A stretch of 64,000 nucleotides of DNA, from NCBI GenBank assembly GCA_026545225.1, contig CM048850.1:1674001-1738000 (forward strand), read 5' to 3'. Positions 55,587-64,000 of this stretch are shown one piece after another; within the stretch, counting starts at the first letter, position 1, and each line of letters starts with the position of its first letter. The notes beneath the pieces are model-generated. The model did no database searches and was not told the origin of the DNA. It saw only the letters and a list, made by a program, of their open reading frames with translations. Position numbers and translations under genes: made by a program. Source of the DNA: Cornus controversa. Its lineage: Eukaryota; Streptophyta; Magnoliopsida; Cornales; Cornaceae.

Positions 55587-58385
55587 TGTAGAGACCGTGA
55601 CCAATTTTGGTCGATTTTGCATTTTTCACATTATAATTGCCGTAAATGCATTTTGAGTGGTGTTTAATATGTTTTGAGTGTAAGAAACATGTTTGGGAAG
55701 TGTTTTTAAGGTTTTGGGAAGTTTTCAGGAGAATTAGAGAAGTTTGACTTTTTGGTCAAACTGGGGCCCGGGGTGTGACTTAAGTGGGCCCGTGAATCCG
55801 AAAAATTCTCGAAAATATTTATTTTTGAAAATGGCTGAGATAAAATGTTTAGAGAGTAGAGGAAGTGATTTCGAGACCGTAGGAGTTTTCGGAATCGAAA
55901 AAGGAGTCCGGGAAGGTACGTTAAGTGGCCGGGGGCATTTTAGTCTTTTTGCGGGCCAAGATGCCATTTAAATACATGGCTGAGAGTGATCCCAGCTATT
56001 TCATACAGATCTCTCTCTCTCTAACATTTCCCTCTTCTCCTCTCTACCTTCTCTCTACATTTCGGACCCGTTCGGCTTGGATTCAAGACTCGTCGAAGGA
56101 GGGAGATACGTAGGGGACGACTAGGGCTTCCATTTGAACCGAACAAAGTGGTGATTCGGCAAGGTAGACTCCGCTGAAAATTTCGTGAAGTGCTTGGAAG
56201 GCCTTCATTTTCGAGGTAGGGGTTCTTCTTCTCTTCTAATTGTCGATTCTAGGGTTTTTGGTGAAGAAGAGAGGTGTAGGTTGTGTTTCACATGCTTTAG
56301 GATGGTGAGAGGTGTGGAAAGTTGTATTTTCTTCTTCTCTAGAGTCCTATCTTTTCACAATTGTGTATATTGTGTTAGTGGTAGCATGTGGGTTTGAAGT
56401 ATGTGAGTATAAGAAATTGATACATAGGCATTATGTGCTCAATTTGATGTATATGTGGGAAAATGTGTGCTAAGTGTCATATATGTGATTATATGTGAAA
56501 ATGTGGTTGTTGAATGCATGTTAGTTCTATGTGCTAAAATTATGCATTGAGTGTAGCATGAGTAAAATATGCTAATTTTGAAGTTGTATGCATATGAGAT
56601 GATATATGCATGCGTTATACATATATGTGCTATATGTGGTATGTGGTGATGGAAAAATATGCTTGTTACTTCTTTTTAGTATCAATGGGCATGAGTTGAG
56701 CATGAAAATAAAAATGCCATGTGTTTATGCATTCATATTGCATATGGGGGAAATTGCTGGAAAATGACGCAAATGAGGTACACGGGGCTTCGGAGTGGTC
56801 CAACCGTGTTGTGAGATGTGGTAAAATTATCTACTACGTATGGCCCTCAGAGTGGATCCGCCATACCAAGGCTTAATGCCTAGGATCGGAGTATGTCCAA
56901 TACTAATGACCTTCGGAGTTGTCCCGATCATAGGATGATTATCGGAGGATGTCCATGATTTGTGAGCCTCGGAGTTGCCCCCTCACTCTATGGCAATCAT
57001 ATATATTGCTGCGGTAAAATGACCTTTCAGAGTTGTCCCGGTCATTGGATGGTTATCGGAGGTGTCCAAGGTTACGTGATCTTCGGAGCGGGCCAATCAT
57101 GTGGGGTATCGGATGAGGACCGAGAGAGAGAGCATTTACTTTCCTTAAAGCTTGTATGTTTGAACATGTTATACATGATTCGTGATATGTGCAACTCTCT
57201 TAAATTGCTATTATTGAAGTGCTAGTGAAATTGTGGATGTGGCATGTAGTGTATTCATATGCATTCCATGTAGGTCGTGTCGGGTCAGCACTTAGAAGGG
57301 TTGGGGAACCTTTACTGAGCCGCAGTGGTGCTCACCCCTTTATTATAAACTCTTTTACAGATAAAGCGCCGATGACGGATGGGACGTGAGTGTCCAAGTG
57401 GAACACTAATGGTGGTTTTGCTATCTTTTGAGTTTTGAGCAGTTTTGTGGCTATCCATGCCGGCTTGTGGCATGCGACTTCCTTTTAGTTATGGTTGTGT
57501 TTTGGACGAATGTAATTTGGATGTATGTATGGGATATTAAACTTGTTAGGTGTAGAGAGACAACGGTTTAATATATGTAATGCCCATGGCAGCAGTTAAT
57601 TCATTTTGAAGATGTTTCCCTTATGAATGAATGGTGTTTGTGAAAGAAAATGATTCATTTTGGTGTATGGATTCAATTATGAATGTGATCTTGATTGTGA
57701 GATTGATGTTGGGACCTTCCATTTGTGTTATTAATCATGTTTGAGGGGTTCTAGGATGATAGAATGTTGATCGGGTTCCAATTGGATCAAGTATAAGGCT
57801 GTTGGAAGTCCCAGGAGGTGCATTTCGATCAATCGAGATTTAATCTCGATCAATCGAGATGCCTATTTCGATCAATCGAAGTCCCCATTTCGATTGATCG
57901 AAAGGGTGATGATTTATGGTGATTTTCGGAGTCCAGATAGGAGGAATTTCGATCAATCGAGACCCCTATCTTGATCAATCGAGATATTGCAGGTTTGGGG
58001 TCCCGAGAGGGTGAAAATCTCGCTTGAATTTCGATTAATCGAGATTTAATCGAGATCAATCGAGATTCCATCCCGATCAATCGAGATTACTATTCATAGC
58101 TTTTTCCAAAACTTCATTTCGACGTAATTTCTTCGTTCTAGATCAAAATTGAGCGCGGTTTTTTTTGAACTTGAGTATTTTTGGATTCTCTATCCAATGG
58201 TGTAATTCTCAATTCTAGATTCCAAACACAGAAAGTTTTGAGACTCAAAAGTGAGTGATTTTTAAAAAGTGTGGGCAAGCAAATGTTCATTAAGGTGTGT
58301 GAATTGATGTAGGGCCCATGGGGATTAGTTAAGGTGGATTTCGGTGCATTCATATGCAAGAATTGAGTTAAGCTTCCGCGGTGAA
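55587..58385 (+). repeat. 3' LTR of element D, interrupted by element C
   Basis: It starts with the intact TGTAGAGACCGTGACC and follows the 5' LTR to GCGGTGAA (58378-58385), where C's LTR begins. The last 230 bp or so of the LTR should lie beyond C, outside the window. It carries the type-3 hairpin array (about 56770-57110) and CGAT palindromes (57822-58090). Confidence 0.92.
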
Positions 58386-59891
58386 TGATCGGCGTTGAAT
58401 GTTACGCATTCTAGCCTCGTAACTTATGTATTTTATTCTCTTAGTGATACATTATTTTGTGATTTTACTTCGTTTTAGTGTTTTCTGTATTTTCAGGGCC
58501 TTAATGATTATTTCAGTTAAAACCAAGTTTTTGGGCTTTTAAAGAAGACATCCAAGATGGTGAGATGAAGCCTACATCAAGGAGATTCACTCAACCATTT
58601 ATTTCAACTCAAATCAGCCCAAGAAAGAGGTCCAAGAGAATTACTGCAGCTTAAGAAGGTTTCAGGCCTGAAGCCTAAATCTGCGCATAATGCAGTCTTA
58701 ATCCCGTTTTGGAAAACGGACCAGAAGTCTTATTTTCGAGCCTGAAATCGACATAATTCTCGCGTTGGGTTGAGCGAAATTTGATTCTGCACACTTTTGT
58801 ATTTCACGAAAATTCCGTAAATCGGACTTTTAGTGGGTCAAAAGTTGGGCCGAAGTCAGCAGGAAAACCCACCTGATTAGTGCTGCGGGAAACCCTAATT
58901 TATTCCTAATTGGATTAGGACTTTGGTGTATTCTCTTGGAGAATAAAGTGAAGACTTGGAGGCTGAGTTGAGAGAGCTTACATAGAGATTGGAGAGTCTG
59001 AGAGGGCTGAGAAGAGAACAGAAACATATTTGCAGAGCCATTGGAGAACAAAGTCATACGCAGAATTCAGAAAGATGATGTCTTCTTCCTCAACAGTTGA
59101 AGCTTCTTCTTCTACCATGAGCGGCTAGTTCATCCACTAGGGTTTTGATGTAGCCCTAACAAAGCATCAATGGTTTGATTGTTTTAATTATTGGGGACCT
59201 TTATAGACATGCATAGATTGTGTAATTGTGAAGATTCTTATTATAGAATTGAGCAATAAAAGTCTTGTAAATTCAATCTCAATGATTTCTTATCTTGTCT
59301 TAGATATTTAGTTGTTGTTATTGAACTCAATCTCTCTTGTTTTCTGTGATCATGAGACAGATTATTACACAATGGTAATCACTGAATATATTGTTATGAG
59401 CTTTGATGGATTATGCCTAGAGAAGATGAACCATACTGCACCCTAGATTAGAGTAGTTAGGCAGATGCCCCATGCCAATCGAAGATAGTCCATGGCTTAG
59501 CCTTAATCATATGTTATCTTCTTGACGGATGAAGGTGAGCTTGTAGCCACCGACACCACTTATGCATGATGTAATTCCCCTATAGTAGATTCAATTGACC
59601 ATTGATTGTGGAGTTAGTGGTGAAGTCAAACACCCTAGGTTTCTCTCTTATTATCTTCACTATCTTGTTTACTTTGATTTATTTTATTTTATCTTTTTAA
59701 TTAGTTTAAAAATCAGAATTCTTTTCTTATAAATTTAATTAGAATTAGTTCCGTATTCCAACTCATCAGACCATAATCCCTGAGGTACGATACCCCTTTC
59801 GATAGCCCTATTCTGCAAGGAATTCGTTCTATTGCGAAGTGTGGAAATTTTTAATTGGTATACTTTTTGAGTCACACTCACACACGAATCA
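58386..59891 (+). repeat. 5' LTR of element C (1,506 bp)
   Basis: Starts TGATCGGCGTTGAATG and ends CACACGAATCA before the primer site. It is related to B's 3' LTR (18256-19644) and to the inverted solo LTR at 26087-27522. No gene is seen in it. Confidence 0.93.
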
Positions 59892-59896
59892 ATTTT

Positions 59897-59914
59897 TGGC
59901 ACCGTTGCCGGGGA
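59897..59914 (+). promoter_or_regulatory. Primer binding site of element C (tRNA-Asp type, one mismatch)
   Basis: TGGCACCGTTGCCGGGGA differs from A's site at one base. A leader of about 120 bp follows; its end, a T-tract and CAGG (about 60010-60020), resembles a splice acceptor. Confidence 0.9.
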
Positions 59915-60036
59915 TTATCTATTTGATTGATTGGATTTTACAGAATTAGTTTTAATTGTATTTTTAGTTTAGGAAATTTTTATATTTTATTTTTAATTTT
60001 GTTTTTGTTTTTTTTTCAGGTGCTTTTGGTAAATAT

Positions 60037-63000
60037 ATGCAAGGTCGTCGTTCTGTAGCTGATCCTTTGATACCTCTTGATCCTGAGCCTGAACGTACTC
60101 TTAGACAACAGAGGAACATCCCTGTTGATACAATTGTGCAAGAGGAAGAATTAATTGAAGACATGGCAGAAGAGAGGAATAACAACCTTGTTCCTAATGC
60201 TGATGGAGAAAGAGCTAGATTGCTGAGGGACTACTCTGTTCCTGAGACATATACCTCGCCAACAGGTTTTCAATTGCCTAATGTCATAGCACAGAATTAT
60301 GAGATCAAGTCCAGCATTATTCAGATGCTACCATCTTATTTTGGGCTGACTCAAGAAGACCCTTACAAGCATCTGGATGACTTCATTGAAGTGTGCTCAA
60401 CTACAAAAATTCACAACTTCTCTGAAGATGCTTTCAGAATGAGACTTTTTCCATTCTCTCTGAAAGACAAAGCAAAGTATTGGTTTAACTCCCTACCGGC
60501 TGGTTCTATTACGACTTGGACTCAGATGCAACATGAGTTTCTCAAGAAGTATTTTCTGATAGGGAAGACCAATCAATTCAGACGTGCTATCACTGGTTTC
60601 TCCCAACATGAGGGGGAACAATTTTATGAGACATGGGAAAGATTCAAGGACCTTCTTAGGAAGTGTCCCCATCATCAAGTTCCTAAGTGGCAACTAGTGC
60701 AGAGTTTTCATGAAGGGCTCACAGAAGCCAACAGACAGATGGTTGATGCGTCATTTGGAGGTACTTTTATGTTGAAGAGTGAAGAAGAGGCATGGACCTT
60801 ATTTGAAAATCTTAGTGACAACTCTCTACAACATGTGTCCTCTACTCATTCTAGCAGACCTGCCACTACAAGGAAGACTGATGGGATTTTTGAGGTTGGT
60901 GCTTCAGAAGCTATACCAACTGATATTAATTTAATTGCACAGAAGGTGGCAGTAATCATGGCTGCCAATCAAACTCCTTCTGTTTCAAATTCTTCATTGC
61001 TAGGCCCTTGTGAATTTTGCTCTAGTCCTATGCATAACATGAGCAATTGTCCTTCGGTGGGGCAATTTTCTGATATTCAATATGAGCAAGTTCAAGCTAC
61101 TTTCACTGGACCAATGAATCCTCCACGAGGTAATACTTACAATCCCACATGGAGGAATCATCCTGGTTTTTCTTACAGTAACCAAGGGGCAGCAATGCAA
61201 CCATCATATCAACCTAGGACTTTTGTGCCTCAACAGCAATATCAAACACAAAGTCCTATGGCCCAAAGAATTTCTGCTATTGAAGACAAGCTGACACTTA
61301 CCTTGTCTAAATTTGACAAGCTTGATTCTCTCATAGAGACAGTGCAAGCTACTGCAGCAACAGTACAATCTACAGTTCAGCTAGTGCACTCGCATTCTCA
61401 ATCCATTGCCAAACTGGAATCTCAGTTTGGACAGCTTGCTACTTCACTATGCAGAAGAGAAGAAGGGAAGCTCCCTAGTCAACCAATTGCTAATCCAAGA
61501 GGGATGCAAGCTTCCACAAGCAACCCACACCATGAGCAAGTTCAAGCCATTACCACTTTGAGAAGTGGGAAAATAATTGACAATAAGGTGGGTGAGAAGA
61601 AAAAAGAAGAAAAAGTGACCACAAGTCCAAGTGCTGAAATTCCTTATGAGCCCAAGGCTCCTTTCCCACAACGTTTTCTTGAAGCATCTAAATTGGGGAA
61701 GCAAGGGGACAAGCTGCATGACATGATGGAGGTGTTTCGCCAAGTGAAGATTAATTTGCCACTCCTTGATGCCATCAAGCAAATTCCTCCTTATGCAAAA
61801 TTTTTGAAGGACTTGTGCACTCAGAAAAGGCGTTCTAAAAGCCATGTGCCAAAGAAAGTAATGCTGCCACAACAAGTAAGTTCAATAATTCAGCAGTGTA
61901 CTCCTCCCAAGTACAAAGATCCTGGTGCTCCAACTATCTCATGTATTATTGGGGAGAACCATGTGGATAAAGCTCTTCTTGATTTGGGTGCAAGTGTAAA
62001 TTTGCTACCCTATTCAGTTTACTTACAATTGGGCTTGGGAGAATTGAAGCCTACCTCGGTGGTATTACAATTTGCAGACAGATCAACAAAGCAACCCCGA
62101 GGAATCATAGAAGATGTGCTCATTAAAGTGGACAAGTTCTACTTTCCTGTTGATTTCATTGTACTTGACACTGAGCCAGTTCACAATCCGAAGAGGCACA
62201 TTCCTGTGATCCTTGGTCGACCTTTCTTAGCTACTACTGATGCTTGCATAAATTGTAGGTCGGGGATCATGGATATTTTATTTGGCAATATGAAGGTTAA
62301 ACTTAATATTTTCAATGCTATTGAGAATCCTCCAGATCAGACTGATGTTTTCTTCATGGACTCTGAAGATGTGATTGAATCTACAAATGAAATAAGGGTG
62401 CAAGAAAAACAGAAGGAGAAGAAGGTGTTTGAAGATCTAATTTCTATCATGGTGGTAACGTCTGTATGCACTACACTTTCCAAAACACTTCAGAGGGAGC
62501 AATTGTTTGGAGTGTCCGACAACTCCACACCATGGTATGCAGATATTGTGAACTATTTAGCCATGGGAAAAGTGCCAAGAGACTGGACCAAGCGAGAACG
62601 TGATCGATTCTTCTCTAAAGTCCATCATTACTTTTGGGAGGATCCAGAGTTATTTAAATATTGTCCAGATCAGATTATTCGGCGATGTGTCCCAGACCAT
62701 GAGTTTCAAGATATTCTCAAGTTCTACCATTCATTGGCATGTGGAGGCCACTTTAGTGCAAGAAAGACAGCAGCAAAGGTACTTCAATGTGGATTCTTTT
62801 GTCCTTCTCTTTTTCACGATGCATATGTTTTCTGTAAGACTTGTGATCGGTGCCAAAGATTGGGTTCAATGTCGAGGCGTGATATGATGCCAATGAGCCC
62901 CATTCTGGTGGTGGAGATTTTTGATGTTTGGGGAATTGATTTTATGGGACCCTTTCCACCTTCTTTTGGCAACGAATATATTCTGGTTGGAGTGGATTAT

Positions 63001-63831
63001 GTCTCCAAGTGGGTGAAGGCCATTGCAACTCAAACCAATGATCACAAGGTGGTAATCAAATTCATGCATGAGAATATTCTGAGTCGATTTGGAATTCCTC
63101 GAGCCTTGATCAGCGATGGTGGTACTCATTTTTGCAATAAATTCTTAAGAGGTTTGCTTGCTAAATATTCAGTGACACATAAGGTGGCGACACCTTATCC
63201 TCCTTAGACAAGTGGGCAAGTAGAGCTGTCCAATCGAGAAATTAAGCATGTTCTCGAGAAGACAGTGAGACCGGATAGAAGAGATTGGTCATTGCGACTG
63301 AGCGAACCACTATGGGCGTATCGAACTGCTTATAAGACCCCTATCGGTATGTCACCATATCGGTTGGTGTATGGGAAAGCATGTCATCTTCCAGTAGCGA
63401 TTGAGCACAAGGCACTTTGGGCAATTCGAAAATTCAATTTCGATGCAAAAAGAGCTGGGGAGGAGAGGAAGTTGCAATTGAATGAATTAGAAGAGTTTAG
63501 ACGTGATGCTTATGAAAGTTCACGAATTTACAAAGAGAGGACAAAAGCATTTCATGATCGACATATCTCACGAAAGTCCTTCTCTCCAGGTGATAAAGTG
63601 TGGCTCTTCAATTCCAAGCTTCGGTTGTTTCCCGGAAAATTGCGTTCAAAGTGGGATGGACCATTCCAAGTGATTTCAGTTTTTCCTCATGGTGCCGTGG
63701 AAATTTGAAGCTTTCGAGATAACACTTTGATGAAAGTTAATGGCCAAAGGTTGAAACATTGTGTGGAAGGATGTGTGCCAAGAAGAGACGTGGAGTCCGT
63801 CGACTTGACGGATCCCGTCTATCCGACTTAA
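60037..63831 (+). pseudogene. gag-protease-integrase frame of C, RT/RNase H deleted in frame
   Basis: A single frame starting [11 protein letters not shown], like A and B. It is open for 1,056 codons to TAG 63205-63207, then again to TGA 63706-63708, and ends at 63829-63831. Domains: gag (about residues 90-270); a zinc knuckle [14 protein letters not shown] (about 327); protease [12 protein letters not shown] (about 648); a short lysine-rich linker (about 62390-62490); then integrase directly, with an HHCC domain, [13 protein letters not shown] and, past the stop, GQVELSNRE. The RT and RNase H present in A between protease and integrase are absent, yet the frame is kept across the junction. 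The element would need these enzymes in trans. The 63205 stop falls just before the catalytic glutamate region of integrase. Confidence 0.92.
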
Positions 63832-64000
63832 TCCCTTCGGAGAGTCAATCGTCTCCTACGGACGTTAAATTGTAGGTTCTGTATGTATTTCTATACTTTA
63901 TTTCCTTTAGTTTTCTTTGATTTTAATTTTTAGTTTTAGTTTTCTTAACTTTTTCTTCAATTCTAGTTGCGTTTTAATGGTTTTTCTTTGAGTTTTTGAT
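63832..64000 (+). other. Start of C's 3' noncoding region
   Basis: A short GGAG...CTCC inverted repeat (about 63839-63857) and AT-rich sequence follow the last pol codon. The region in which A and B carry their structured domain has not been reached. Confidence 0.4.

Larger units (their letters stand above)
47697..58385 (+). mobile_element. Tekay-like chromovirus element D, 3' LTR cut by element C
   Basis: Element D has a 5' LTR (47697-50664), primer site, full-length gag-pol with five in-frame stops, a polypurine tract, and a 3' LTR that is interrupted at 58385 by C. It lies in element E's integrase region. The normal TGTAG at the start of the 5' LTR is missing, so no left target duplication can be recognised. 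Confidence 0.92.
58386..64000 (+). mobile_element. Athila-like element C without reverse transcriptase, 3' end outside the window
   Basis: It has a 5' LTR, a tRNA-Asp-type primer site and one long gag-protease-integrase frame. About 1.7 kb covering reverse transcriptase and RNase H, present in A, is missing. It is inserted in D's 3' LTR; the five bases before it are GTGAA and should recur after its 3' LTR. It is the youngest layer at this end of the window. Confidence 0.92.

Overview
This window looks like a block of repeat-rich plant (angiosperm) heterochromatin. I see no host gene, RNA gene or bacterial feature. Nearly every base belongs to nested Ty3/gypsy LTR retrotransposons of two kinds. 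The first is Athila-like: a tRNA-Asp-type primer binding site, a DLGA protease and an FMDD reverse transcriptase. The second is Tekay/Del-like chromovirus: a tRNA-Met primer site (TGGTATCAGAGC), two zinc knuckles, an FVDD reverse transcriptase and a chromodomain-like tail, with very long LTRs. The species cannot be named from the sequence.

Layout. Element B (Athila-like, gag-protease only) fills 1-5225 and resumes at 18101-19644, where its 3' LTR ends. Element A (Athila-like, 12,870 bp, 5226-18095) sits inside B with a perfect GGAAC target duplication, nearly identical LTRs, a gag-pol frame with one stop, and a second GC-rich frame behind an apparent internal promoter and intron. B itself interrupts a Tekay-like LTR whose remainder is 19645-20831. 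From 21343 a Tekay-like 5' LTR (element F) runs to 30266 because three inverted solo LTRs, each with a perfect 5-bp duplication, are inserted into it (22454-25548, 26087-27522, 27549-28952). F's degraded interior is split by an inverted 4.3-kb solo LTR (K), which is itself split by a direct 4.3-kb solo LTR (L, 31161-35432). Element E (40993-47696, heavily mutated) and element D (47697-58385, long frame with five stops) follow. Element C (58386 to the window end, Athila-like) is inserted in D's 3' LTR. C keeps one long gag-protease-integrase frame from which reverse transcriptase and RNase H have been lost in frame.

How the parts relate. Only A carries a near-complete Athila-type gene set; B and C look like deletion derivatives with gag. 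Most elements show clear breaks, so the window is mainly a record of nested insertion, solo-LTR formation and internal deletion.

The unexplained structure is in noncoding DNA. (1) At one fixed position inside the Tekay-like LTRs there are tandem arrays of hairpins. Within an array the loop sequence is constant while the stem sequence changes from unit to unit with pairing kept. Different LTRs carry different array types at the same position. (2) A and B share a 3' noncoding domain with stems that differ by compensatory changes. (3) Short TCGA-centred palindromes, mainly TTTCGATTGATCGAAA and its complement, occur as arrays in LTRs of both lineages and next to A's internal promoter. I recognise none of these three as a named element.
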